NCBI RefSeq assembly: GCF_051014685.1
Contig: NC_135048.1
Location: 22,400,543 to 22,464,542 of the forward strand
Length of the DNA: 64,000 bases
Direction of reading: 5' to 3'
DNA from: Ptiloglossa arizonensis
Taxonomy: Eukaryota > Arthropoda > Insecta > Hymenoptera > Colletidae
This document shows positions 48,386 through 60,800 of this stretch, in pieces (the first letter of the stretch is position 1; every line of letters begins with the position of its first letter). The notes beneath the pieces were generated by a model. That model was not told the DNA's origin, searched no databases, and saw nothing but the letters and a program-made list of their open reading frames with translations. The translations under genes and the position numbers were made by a program.

Positions 48386-50035
48386 AATTCCCGTCGTTAA
48401 GTGTAGAAAACCAACGCGGCTAGTTTAAAGCGTTGAACGTACTCCGCGGGACTCCCTTGGTCGTAAAAACGACTCTACGCGAAACTCACGTATCGCGGTG
48501 TAGCCGCGTGGTGGGGGGTGAACACCGCGCGTCGCGCGTCGCGCGTCGCGCGCAGTCTACTCGGATTTCGTGGACTGGCGATACGCGCGCGAAATTGCGA
48601 AACGCCGCGCCGACGAGCGAGGTTTTGCGCCGATAAAATTACGTCGACTCAATCGCGCGTATTGGAACACAACCGCGCGCTCGAACCGATTAAACCGTTA
48701 CTTGCATATTCTCCCTCCCGCGACTCGTCTCCGCGTTTTGCGACGGGGAGACCAGCGAGCAGAGGACGACGACGACGACGACGTCGTTAAGCTGCATCCA
48801 CGGCCGTGTGCCATATCCCGGGCGCGTTCATTGAATGCAGGATTTTATAGCAATGTAAAATCCATCATCCGTCACGACGGGGGATAAAATTATCCTTGGC
48901 AAGCCGCGGCGGTCGTTCGCTCGTGCCACGGTGTAGCAACTTGGTTGCATCGGATGGAATTTCGTGTTCGAGCCGAGGCTGGGAACGCGTAACGTTGAGT
49001 TTCCGTAATGCCGGTAAAGGGTTCGTTCTATTGTCTACACCGTTCCCGAAACTGACGAGATTCTGGTTGTAAATGTTTCGTTTCGTGCAAGCTGAGCTCG
49101 GACGTGTGCTGCGATCCGATAGGGGGATTGTTCTGCGTGTAAAAATGAAAACTCGAGGAACGATACGTGTAACGTAAAATAAGCGATGTACATTTGATTC
49201 GTGAATGGATTATCGTAAGTCGAAGAAAGAGAATAATATTCTTTCGATGGAAGTCTTATTTTGATTGTGCTGTGCACTTGACTATCTCTCCTAGTAACGT
49301 TTTCTTTCGAGTGTCTTTCTAACGTAAACGTGAATCAACGTACTTGTGAATTCGTTGATAAATGTATCATCGATATTTGGTACGATATTGATACGCCTTA
49401 TTTATTAATACGCACCTAATTCTGGAGATAGTCAAGTGTACGCGTACTCGATAGAATTTTCCAACTGAAAAAAGAAACTTCGAATTAAAAAGTACTCTTT
49501 TCTTCTATTTACTTTTACACGTAGAATAATGACAATTATTCTCTGTCCGGTTGTACCACCCGTTCAATTTTACCTTGTGTACGGCCCATTAATGAAGTCT
49601 TTGGCCCCCCGCTGAAATCTTGACTTCAACTCGAGCTGGAGCCGGTCAAAGTGTCTTAGCTAAACAAAAAAAAAAAAACAGGACGAAATAATAATTTTTG
49701 CATTGCTTTGATCGATTCTTATTTTTTTCCTATGCAAAAACACAGAAACACAGAAAACTGTATCAGAAGACACTGTCCGTTATTTGTACAAATATAATTC
49801 ACAAACTTCCTAAATTCTAATCTCTTCGTTCGATTTTAGAAATCTAAAAGAGGTCCAGAGCAAAGAAAACCAAATTGTAACATATTCATTTATAATTACA
49901 GCTGTCTCCATTCTTATTAAAATTACCTACATTTTCTTAAATTCAATTTCTATCGTATCCATAATATTTCCCTCTGCATTCCTCTCTAAAACTCCAATTA
50001 CAATCCCAACACAGAGAAGCAAAAATCTGATCGAA
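48386..50035. other. Unique sequence with a strong CpG-rich island
   Basis: 48430-48990 is the most CpG-dense part of the window. It includes GCGCGTC-type repeats at about 48528-48553 and a (GAC)n tract at 48765-48782. It would fit an unmethylated regulatory region or promoter, but no TATA box, initiator or exon can be assigned. The remainder (49000-50035) is ordinary AT-rich DNA. Confidence 0.45.
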
Positions 50036-50750
50036 TACCTTCGTTTGAATCTCCCGCGTAAAAATGTCCCGAACGTGCGAAACTCGTGTTTCGATCCTTG
50101 CGAACCAATGAGAAAGATTAAAATAAATACAGGAGCATTTATTACCATCTCGAGAAACGTAACCACGTCTGGGTTTCATTATTTCCGAATTCACGTGCAC
50201 TCCGATTCATACGTTCGTTTGAATCTCCCGCGTAAAAATGTCCCAAACGTACGAAACTCGTGTTTCGATCCTTGCAAATAACGAGAAAGATTAAAATAAA
50301 TACAGGAGCCATCCGGTCGCATTTATTACCATCACGAGAAACGTAACCACGTCTGGGTTTCATTATTTCCGAATTCACGTGCACTCCGATTCATACGTTC
50401 GTTTGAATCTCCCGCGTAAAAATGTCCCAAACGTACGAAACTCGTGTTTCGATCCTTGCAAATAACGAGAAAGATTAAAATAAATACAGGAGCCATCCGG
50501 TCGCATTTATTACCATCACGAGAAACGTAACCACGTCTGGGTTTCATTATTTCCGAATTCACGTGCACTCCGATTCATACGTTCGTTTGAATCTCCCGCG
50601 TAAAAATGTCCCAAACGTACGAAACTCGTGTTTCGATCCTTGCAAATAACGAGAAAGATTAAAATAAATACAGGAGCCATCCGGTCGCATTTATTACCAT
50701 CACGAGAAACGTAACCACGTCTGCGTTTCATTATTTTCGAATTCACGTGC
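50036..50750. repeat. Highly homogeneous tandem repeat, 184-bp unit, four copies
   Basis: TCGTTTGAATCTCCCGCGTA starts at 50041, 50215, 50399 and 50583. Copies two and three read identically over their full 184 bp and the fourth differs at a few positions near its end. The first copy is 174 bp, lacking the 10-bp CATCCGGTCG. Each unit carries an E-box in ATTCACGTGCA. This is the youngest-looking array in the window. Minus-strand frames repeat once per unit and carry no domain. Confidence 0.96.
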
Positions 50751-51340
50751 AAGACGAGGTCCCGTGATTTCTTTTTACAAACGCGCGTATGCACCGAATG
50801 CGTTTGCCCTGTTCGAGAATGCAAGTATGCAGAAATCCACCGCTACAGGTTAAGGTGATCGTACCTCGAACAACCTACCCGCAGAAACGCGAGACTCTCG
50901 TTGCTCAGATTTTATTTATATCGCTGCCCTTCGACCCCGTGTTTCGACAGCGGCTGAGCAAAAAGCGTTAATACGGCTGTCCAATGAAGCGGAATCGAAA
51001 CACGCCGCGCGGCTATTAACCAACTATCGCGACACCGCTTTATGCTCGTCGATGGTTCGGCCCCGGCTAATCGCGCGATCTCTGTGTAGCTGTGTGTACA
51101 TAATCGATTAAGATAGCGATTAATTCAGTTATCACGTCCGGGGACAACGCCACGCGGTGCCGACGCGGAAGAAGCCCGCAACCTCGGGCGCGACAAAAAT
51201 CGACGAATTAATTAACGCGCGTTACGCCACGAGGATCTCGTATTACGTGTGTAAGCTCGCGCCTCGAACGGAGATTCTTTATTACCGTTCCTCTTATTAA
51301 CGATCGGAACCCGATAACGTTCTAAAATGAATTCAACGAT
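50751..51340. other. Unique GC-richer sequence
   Basis: CpG-rich at about 50990-51250. No gene or repeat seen. Confidence 0.45.
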
Positions 51341-52440
51341 CGGAGAATTGAGAAGAATTAGATTCGAGTTAAGCGACCAGGATCTTGTTTTAGATGTTTT
51401 CTTGCGATTAAGGTGGAAGATTTAATTTTGTGTATTTGAATTTTCTTTATTATAGTTTTTCTTTAGCGATTAGTGTGTAATAGTATTCTACGGGCTAAAT
51501 TTACAGATCTGGGAATTGAGAAGAATTAAGGAGAGTTCTGCGACAAAGATCTCGTTTTAGATATTTTTTTATGCCTGGGATAGAAAATTTAATTTTGTGT
51601 ATTTGAAATTTTTCTTTAGCGATTAGTATGCAACAATATTCTACGGGCTAAATTTACAGATCTGAGAACTGAGAACTGAGAAAAATTAAGGAGAGTCCTG
51701 CGACAAAAATCTTGTTTTAAATATTTTCTTATGCCTTGGATAGAAAATTTAATTTTGTGCATTTGAAATTTTTCTTTAGCGATTAGTATGCAACAATATT
51801 CTACGGGCTAAATTTACAGATCTGAGAACTGAGAACTGAGAAAAATTAAGGAGAGTCCTGCGACAAAGATCTCGTTTTAGATATTTTTTTATGCCTGGGA
51901 TAGAAAATTTAATTTTGTGCATTTGAATTTTCCTTATTATAGTTTTTTTTAGCGAATAGTATGCAATAGTATTCTGTGAGCTACATTTACAGATCTGAGA
52001 ACTGAGAAAAATTAAGGAGAGTCATGCGACAAGGATCTCGTTTTAGATATTTTTTCGCGACTAAGATAAAAAATTTAATTTTATGTATTTGAATTTTGTT
52101 ATTATAGTTCTTCTTTAGCGATTAGTGTGCAACAGTATTCCGTGAGCTAAATTTACAGATCTGAGAACTGAGAAAAATTAAAGAGAGTCCTGCAAGAAGC
52201 ATCTCTTTGTTAGTGTTTTCTCGCCATTAGGACAACAATTTTAGTTTAATTTTAGTTTTCTTTCTTACAATTTCATTCGTTACAGTTTTCTTTATTAGCA
52301 CTAAGAACACAACAGTATTCTATGATCTAAATTTGCTAATCTGAGAACTAAGAAGAATTAACTCGAGTTTAGTTCACTTTATCAGCAATCGGTACACGAC
52401 AGTATTCAATGATCTAAATTCAATGATTTAAGAACTACAT
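51341..52440. repeat. Degenerate tandem repeat, 154-180-bp unit, ~6 copies
   Basis: GCTAAATTTACAGATCTG-like words lie at 51493, 51647, 51807, 51980, 52146 and 52326 (154, 160, 173, 166 and 180 bp). Shared blocks are GAGAACTGAGAA, GAGAGTCCTGCGACAA and TTTAGCGATTAGT. Length variation comes from small duplications such as a doubled GAGAACT. Confidence 0.9.
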
Positions 52441-54280
52441 ACAGAATCCATGTTACAAAGTTTCCTTCAAGTACAACGATTTCTTCAATCGGTCATCCGA
52501 AATTACAATCGAACTATAAAATTTGTATCTTCTATCAGCTCGTAACCACAACTGGTACGTTCTCTTCCCTTAATTTCGTCTTCGATAAAAATCTTCAGTG
52601 TATTTTCAATTTGTTCTGTAAAGTTTGATCCAGGATACTCGTTCGTGAGACACGGAGCATTCGCGATCGCGCGTAAGAACAGAAATTAAAACGCTTTTCA
52701 GTGAACGGAGATTATCAGACCGCCCTGGGGTGTATGGAGTTTCCATGACGCGTTGAACGACGAAGCAAGGAAACCTATATCACGTCTAACGGGCAATATA
52801 ACGTTATCGATGGAGTACAGCGGCAGTAGTTTCGATTTTTAAACGATAAAGCTACCGGTGGATTTTTCCGACAGTCGCTAATTTCACAGTGCCGTGAATA
52901 CTTTAATAGGCCCGAAATGTCGTTCCAAGGGTAATTTAGAACGGATGTTTTCGCATACGGGGATCTTGATTTCGATGACGACCTCTCCCGCTGGAAATTT
53001 ACACGAAGGACTCGAGCAGCCTTCCAGCAGACTTTTGTAATTCGTGTTTTTCTCGAAAAGACGATTTTTTGTCCCGACGACGAATATAGTATCGTCAAGA
53101 TTACGAACCCGGAGGCCTCGATGGACTGGGTAAGATAGTACACAATTAAGTCGAGATTGCGCTCGAAATGAAACGTTTGAAATAGTATTCGGAAGAAGAG
53201 AACTATCAACAAACTAATTGTCAATGGCGGACAAAGTTCACCGAATCTAAACGTCTTCGATTCAACGCGTCCATTTCGAAGGACGTCTACGAAGCACGAG
53301 AATCGTTAATAGTAAATATTCATTATCGCGATAAATCTCAATCGTGGAATAAATAAAATAAGTAATTACACTTTTCACATTGAATTCGTACGTAGTCAAA
53401 ATTATACACAACGTAACTATAGTTGTATAAAGCAATATTGCCAAAAGAATTATGTAGGAGAAAAACTGGTACGAATTCGCATTGTATCTTCTCGAGTCGC
53501 GAGGAAGAACACTTGGCCAAGTGACGTAGAAAAGTATTGTTATAAATTTCGCAAACGGGACACTCGTGGTTAAATTGACCGCGGTTAGGTCGCTCGTAAG
53601 TCTTCGGTAGCGTGTAATTATAGATCGGAGATCGATAAACGTTTTCGATGCAATCAACGCTAAATGGGCCATCGTACGCGCGGCGTAAACGGTGGCGGTG
53701 ATTCCAGTCGCTCGAAACCGGCGTGAAAAAATTGCCGACTGGAAAGCGGGAAGCGCTGTGTAACGCGAGTATCGTAAATCGCGTGTTTCGGTCCGCGGCG
53801 GGAAATTTACGAGCCGGTTGACGCGACACCGCGCGGACTCCGTCTCATATTTACAGCCGTGAAAAACAGAGTTACTCCCTCCGCGTTTCTAGCTCAGCGT
53901 TGGCTTTTCCTCCGCGAATGCGCGTAAAAGCGACCGAAGAATCCGCCGACGACGTCAATTTCCACCGTAAGGTACCGACGGTTGTCTCTTTCCGTTTCTT
54001 TTCTTTCTTTTCTTTTCTTTTTTTTCTTTTCATTTCTTGCCGCGGAACGCCATTAAACCGCATCGCGTCCAGTTTTCGACGCGCGCGAGGGAAAGTATCG
54101 CTTCGAAGAATCTCGGGAGCGGTACGCTGAAATCGTAAATTGAAGAAGAAGTCACGCAAGCCGGAATACCCCGCGCATCGTTCCACCGCTGCAACTTTCT
54201 CGCTCGTGCGACGCGGCTCCGGCTCCTATTTTGGAGCTAACCCAGAATCCGCTTCGCGTCGCGGACGCGACGACAATACG
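52441..54280. other. Unique sequence
   Basis: Minus-strand frames at 52775-53224 and 53338-53829 are among the longer ones in the window but have no recognisable domain; the second begins at a GTG codon. A pyrimidine tract lies at 53985-54040. 53650-54280 is CpG-rich. Confidence 0.45.
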
Positions 54281-56445
54281 CTCTTTTTCCGCGATTTTCC
54301 GCGCGGATCGCCCGCAGGGTGAATTCTTATCGTTAAGAATTATACATTAATTATATATTATTAGAATTATATTATAATTATATATTAATGTCGCGGGTTT
54401 CAACGCGCGGATCACGTGACGACAATCTGTAATCTTTTACGGTTGATTGCCCATTTTCTACGCTGACGCGAAATAAACTTTTATCTTTTGAGGGAACCAT
54501 CATGAGTGAATTTCGATATTGTTGTAGATTTAAGGTTAAAAAGCAACTACAGTTTACAGGTGTTTGGTGAAATAGTAATTTAATCGAGGATAGAAAATAA
54601 GAAATAGAATTTTTTTAATTATTATATACACCGAAGATTTAGATTGAAAAAGAGTTCTGTATACAGAGTACTTTCTTTTTCTGTGATTTCCGCGCGGATT
54701 ACCCGCAGGGTGAATTCTTATCGCTCGAAATGTCGCGGGTTTCAACGCGCGGATCACGTGACGACAATCTGCAATCTTTTAGGGTTGATTGCCCATGTTC
54801 TGGATTAGAAAATGCTTACACGCTTACACGAAAGAAACTTTTATCTTTTGAAGAAACCATCGCGAGTGGATTTCATTATTATTGTAGATTTAAGGTTGAA
54901 AAATGTGCACAGTTTACACGTGTTTAGTGAAATAGTAATTTCATTGAGGATTGAAAATAAGAAATAGAATTTTTTTAATTATTATATATACCGAAGATTT
55001 AGATTGAAAAAGAGTTCTGTATACAGAGTACTTTCTTTTTCTGTGATTTCCGCGCGGATTACCCGCAGGGTGAATTCTTATCGCTCGAAATGTCGCGGAT
55101 TTTAACGCGCGGCTCACGTGACGAAAATCTGCAATCTTATAGAGTTGGTCGCCATTTTCTATGCTTACATGGAACAAACTTTTATCTTCCGAAGGAACCA
55201 TCGCGAGTGGATTTCGTTACTGTTGTAGATTTAAGGTTGAAAAATGCGAAAAGTTTACACGTACTTAGTGAAATAATATTGGATTGTTTTGAAAAGTGAT
55301 TTCGTTTTCCAAAATGGAGAATATATAATTTAATAAAATGTTTATACACTCTAAAGAAATCGTGTTTCGTTTCCACCGAAAAAAACGAAATGACTTTCCG
55401 AACAACCAAATAATTTAATTAAGGATAGAAAATGGGATGAATTTTTCTTGCTCGAACTAACCATCGCTGGATGAATTTTTATCGCTCGAACTATCCTGGA
55501 TTTCAACGCGTGGCTGACGTAACGATAATCCGCAATTTTTTAAAATTGTCAAGTTTTTAAAATTCACACTGATTATACACGAAGCAAAATTTTATTGCCT
55601 AAAGAAACCATCGTAATCAAATTTCAGTACGAGGTCAATATAAGAAGAAATTGCAATTTTTTAAACATGTGGAAATCTCGAGAAGTTGACGAACAAAAAA
55701 TTATTACACACACCGAAGATTTGCATTGTAAAAGAGTTCTGTATACAGAGTACTCCTTTTGTCCGCGACTCTCCGCGCCGATTACCCGCAGGGTGAGTTT
55801 TTATCGCTCGAATTAACCATCGCGTCGCGAGCATGAGACTAATATGCAATTCTTTAGGATTATGAGAATCTTGAGAGATTAGCGAACAAGAAATTATCAT
55901 ATACACTAAAGATTTGCATTGAAAGAGTGTCTTGTACGAACGGTGCGCTCTTTCCCCGCGTTGATTGCTTGCGGAGCAAATTTTTATTCTCGAACTACTC
56001 CTCGTGTCGTGACGAGACTTTAATGCATGGCTGACGTGACGCAAATCTGCAATTTTTTAGGGTTGTCGTTTCCGCGATTTTCCGCGTTGACTAAACACAG
56101 AAAACACACTTTTATCCCCCAAAATTAACTATCGCGTCGCGAGCCGATTTTAACGCGAGGCTAATACGACGAAAAATTGTAATTTTCTAGGGTCGTGGAA
56201 ATCTCGAAAAGTTGAATAAAAAATATCACGTACAGTATATTTCTATTGAAAACGAGTTCCGTACCGACATTAATTTTATCTTTTTATGATTTTCTACGTT
56301 GATTACTCGCGACGTAAATTTTCATCCCCATTGTTGCGTCTAGAGTGGACTTCGAGGCGAGGCTGACGTGGCGATAATCGACAATTTTTCAGTAGTGTGA
56401 AAATCTTGAGAAGTTGGTTAAAATTCATCTCTATTCCGTGCAGTT
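54281..56445. repeat. Degenerate satellite-like array, ~360-bp unit then shorter copies
   Basis: Landmarks CGCAGGGTGAATTCTTATCG at 54313, 54714 and 55074 and TGTCGCGGRTTTYAACGCGCG at 54389, 54731 and 55091 define three well-preserved copies. From 55440 to 56445 more diverged and shorter copies follow (for example CGCAGGGTGAGTTTTTATCG at 55787). The first copy has an extra AT-only, partly palindromic block at about 54336-54388. The GATCACGTGACG site of the first two copies, kept as CTCACGTGACG in the third, becomes CTGACGTRACG in later ones. Confidence 0.9.
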
Positions 56446-56699
56446 TAAGATAACATATAAATACATATTGTGCACAGGGTGTTAGGTGATAGGTATTCGA
56501 TAAACTGAGCCCACGTGTTCAGCAGGTCACGAACAAAAAATATCATCGTGTACAGTATAGGTGTACATTGAAAGATAGTTCCGCGCCGTAGCACTCATGG
56601 TTGACTAGACTATTGGACCCTAAGGCTCATATCCCTGATGGAATCATTTGTTAGACTTGAACAGCAAGAACGACCTAAGAATAAACATCCTTGTAACTA
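56446..56699. other. Spacer with a terminus-like motif
   Basis: CACAGGGTGTTAGGTG near 56477 resembles the CAGGGTGT terminus motif. Otherwise it is unique sequence leading into the hairpin array. Confidence 0.4.
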
Positions 56700-57870
56700 C
56701 TTTGTAAAGTGGAGTTAAGAGTCATCCGTAAGCATGACCTCGATGAGAGGTTTAGTTATTCCAAGTTGGACATCCTGGTAGTGCTGGATACTAGAGGATA
56801 GATACTTCTGTAAGTTAGCGATCTTTGATCAGGGGTTAGACACAATGGCTAGTGTCAGACAAATTTACAGATAAAAGTTTAACTTCACTGATCAGAAGAT
56901 CACAAACTATAAAAATATCTATCTTCTAGTATTCATCGCCATCAGAAGGGTCTGATCTAAAATAATTGAGTCTTCTTATCGTATTCGTGAATACTAGATG
57001 GTATATATTTTTAGTCTGTGATCTTTGATGAATAGGGTATAGATAAAAGTTTCGGTACCCATGAAACTCACAGATTATGGACTCTTAACCCCACTGATCA
57101 GGAGATCACAAACTTAGACTCAGACTATAGACCTTTAACTCCACTGGTCAGGAGATCATAAAGTATAAAAGAATCTACTGTCTAGTATCTACAACTTTCA
57201 GAAGAGTCTGACCCAAACTAATTGAGTCCTCTTGTCGTATTCGTGAATACTAAATGGTATACACTTTTATAGTCTGTGATCTTTGATCAATGGGGTATAG
57301 ATGAAAGTTTCAGTACCCATGAAACTCACAGATTATGAACCCTTAACCTCACTGGCCAGAAGAGTTAAGGATTAAGTCAGAAGATCACAAAGTATAGAAG
57401 AATCTACTGCCCATCATCTACAACTACCAGAAGATTTTGACCCAAAATACTCGAGTCCTCTTATCGTATTCCTGGACACTAGGTGATAAATACTTCCAAA
57501 GTCTGTAATCTTCGATGAATGAAGTTACAGATAAAAATCTCGGTACCCATGAAACTCACACTCAAAGGTCTTCAGATCACAAACTATAAAAGTTTCTACT
57601 TTACCATTATCAGGAAGCTATGATTTAGAATAATCAATTATGAATCCTTTGGTTGTTCATATCGTATTCGTGAACACTAGAAGGTAAACACTTCCAAAGT
57701 CTGTAATCTTCAACGAATGAAGTTACAGATAAAAATCTCGGTACCCATGAAACTCACACTCAAAGCTTCTCAGATCACAAACCATAAAAGTTTCTACTTT
57801 ACCATTATCAGGAAGCTGTGACTTGGAATAACCGATTGTGAATCCTTTGGTTGTATTCAGATCATCGATG
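56700..57870. repeat. Chain of about five long inverted-repeat (hairpin) units
   Basis: Each unit has a left arm beginning TGAATACTAGATGG-like and passing AGTCTGTGATCTTTGAT, and a right arm that is its imperfect reverse complement, passing GATCAGRAGATCACAAACT and ending in CTAGTATTC-like sequence. Arm pairs by eye: 56786-56842 with 56877-56937; 56989-57042 with 57133-57189; 57245-57300 with 57373-57420; 57473-57530 with 57566-57610; 57671-57724 with 57765-57808. Loops carry CGGTACCCATGAAACTCACA in units two to five. Linkers of about 50 bp (CAGAAGAGTCTGACC then AATTGAGTC) separate units. Pair one is about 79% complementary over 57 bp. Units four and five are nearly identical (198-bp spacing). 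It could encode a hairpin RNA or be a decayed inverted-repeat satellite. Confidence 0.8.
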
Positions 57871-60800
57871 GTAGGTACCAAAGAACCTAGACTCCAGTCT
57901 AGAGCAACTGTAAGGATTCTTGGATCAGTTTCGTCGCTGGAAATTGGCGCAATTCCACCAGGAATCCGAGCCGGAGTATAGGTCGACGATAATTTTTTTT
58001 TTCTTCGTGTCACAATTTCTCTCCGTCATTGTGCCGTAAAGTTAGCCCCACCACTTCTCGGAACTGCTGGCTCGAAGCCGCGACGTTATCTCCGACACGC
58101 GACCGACGGTGTCTCGGATTACTAATGAGATACCGTAGCAGGGACGTAAAAGTTCTTTTTTCTCTTTTGATCGTCATTAGAAAATTTCTGCAATCGAATC
58201 GAATCCACGAGATTCTTACGACGAAAACGATACCAAACACGAACGTGTTACAATGGTCGACAACTTAAGGAGGAGGAGCGATAAAACGAATTAAAATTTG
58301 TATATTTTCTATCGACGATGTATCAACGGATTGAAAGAAATACAAACAAGAGTCGATTCGCTCTTTTCTTTTTTAATTTTCTTCAATTGAAAGTTTTTTC
58401 AAAACGATTCGTACAATATAGGAATAAAAATAGTTGGAACGAGGTTTGGTTTCATTTTCATCGTGAGAATCTCACCGATTCGTTAACAATACTCTCTCGA
58501 AGAGTTTCGATCGTTGATCTTTCATTTGTCGATACAATGGAAGTTCGTCTAACTCGTGAATTGTTTAGATGAGTTTCCAGAACAGAGATAAGTGGTTTCC
58601 AACTACAAAGGCAAAGCTTGTGCACCATTTTCGATCCATGCTTGAATCTTGCTTTGAAAATAGACTAAATGCTATATGAACTGGCAAAAATATTTTCATG
58701 ATCATTTGTACAAATGATTATTGCTCAGTATGATATTCGATAGTTGAAGACGTCCATGTTACGTCCATTGCTCGAAAAAATTGAAATTCTTCTTTCGGAA
58801 CACCTAGTTCGTCCACTTACTGGAAACACTATTCAAAATGGTGGATATTCCGCCAGGTTATTGTTCAAACGTGTGATCCATTAATCGTATCGAGCGGAAT
58901 ATACTCGTAACTTGAATCTTATCATCCTGTGTTTAGATTCGCGACACTGCAACGCAACTAATAAGGGTACTGTACTTTTCGTAATTAAATACAAGTGTAA
59001 CGCGTTAAATATTGCATCGAGATAGCCAGCTAACTGGAATCCACTCCTTTTGAAATGCAAATGAGAGCCGTAACGGGTCAAAATTCAATGCAAATCGTTA
59101 TTCAATTTCTGAACGCACCGTAGCGAAGAATCATGAAGTGCAAAAAGGTCGTAGACCCATGAAACCCAATTTTATGGACGCGTCAAGATAGTTATCGCGT
59201 TAAGTTATTAGCGCATTGGCCCATAATACGTAACAGTAAGTTATGTTAATTCCTTCCCGGACACAGGTCCTAAAGTCGAATGCATTTACGACCTACCAAT
59301 TACTATGCGAGCTGGACGCGCGAAATGATGACACAAACTGTGTGTATTAGCGACGTTGAACTCGACGCCGAGAACCAAATGCGCGAACCGTTTAAAATCA
59401 ATCAATCGAGTCAACTTTCCATCTTGGTGGAGGGGAAAAAAACAATTTTATTATCGAAGGTGAGCTCTGGAAATTAACTGTCCATCGTGGCAATCCACTG
59501 TACACGTGGCAAAGAAACACCTCCTAGAATTACATTAATTCGCAAAATCTTCCAATCATTGCCATAAACTGTTTTCTCAATATTTAGAGAAGACACGTAT
59601 CTTAAAACTTGATCAATTCGCAAATTCTTCCAACAACAACACCGTGAACTGTTCCTTTAACGTTTACATTAGACCCATGTCCGAATGCTCTAATATACAA
59701 TTATTTACGCAATACAACCGTCACGAAGAATCCTTAAATATTAAAAAAAAAAATGGGTACGTATATTCTCTTCGTTTTTACTCGAATAAACGAAGTTTAA
59801 TATCGAAAGAACGATTGTTACATCACTCGAACACTTTGTGCGTCTCTCCATTAGTTCACTACTGTAAAATATTTTTTATCTTTCACGTGTTTTATCTTTC
59901 TCGTTTATAGTTTCTCGTTTATAGTGCTCCGTCGAAACGTAAACGGAGAATTTCGCGCTTTGGAAAGTCAGATCGGGAGTTTCGAATTCCCAAGCGGGAG
60001 ATTCGATCTGTCTCGAAGTTTTCCCGGATGAAAAAACTTCATTTACGTTTCCAGTCGTGTGTTTCGCGTTTCGGGAAAATTTACGACCGCGATGTTTCCA
60101 CTTGTCGCCCCGCGGAGGAAATAACGACGCGGCCACGACTCGGGAGACAAATTCGAGCTCGTGAAACTGAAACGAGCCACGGACGTTGAGCAATACCGAT
60201 CAACCTGCCGTTATAACTGTCAAATTTGATTATCGATCTGACGCAATCAATTTATCGCTTGACCGCCTTCCGCTGTGCACGAAACGCAACATAATTCATA
60301 CGCCACCCCCGTTAATTGCGCAACGCTTTCGTTCGACGCACTAATTCATATACGTGTACCCGAGAACTCGCAGTCGGCCTCTTCGCCATCGTTAAGTGGC
60401 ACGGGACACGTTTCATTGCCCCTTAATAACGTTATCGTGATATACGATAGAGATACGGATGTTCGGTTGCACGTGTGCAACGAACCTGTAGACGATAAAT
60501 CGATTTTTGCAACGACTCTGACCCGGCAGGTAGTACCGGCGCTCGTTTCCCCGTACAAAGGTGAAATTCGACATCGTTTTATTTACGGGGTGTCTCGCTT
60601 GACCATGTCGCGCACCAAACGTTTCCCGGTTCCTTCGGCGTGTTTTAAAAATCTACATATTTTTCTTTCAACGTGTACCGTACGATGGAATTACGACCAA
60701 GAACAGAAATCGATTCGACAAGGGATGAATTTGACGGTTGAGTGTATATTCTTTTAAAAAATTGTAAATAAGGTTGATGAAATTATTTTAGTAATTGTGT

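Noticed and set aside
53338..53829. 163-codon minus-strand frame
   Set aside because: Begins at GTG, overlaps another open frame in a different phase, and has no recognisable domain.
57723..58013. 96-codon minus-strand frame with protein-like composition
   Set aside because: Its downstream half lies inside the hairpin array and reads through a right arm, loop and left arm; a coding role would conflict with the repeat structure.
60275..60757. 160-codon frame
   Set aside because: Begins at GTG with the first ATG far inside; no recognisable domain or splice context.
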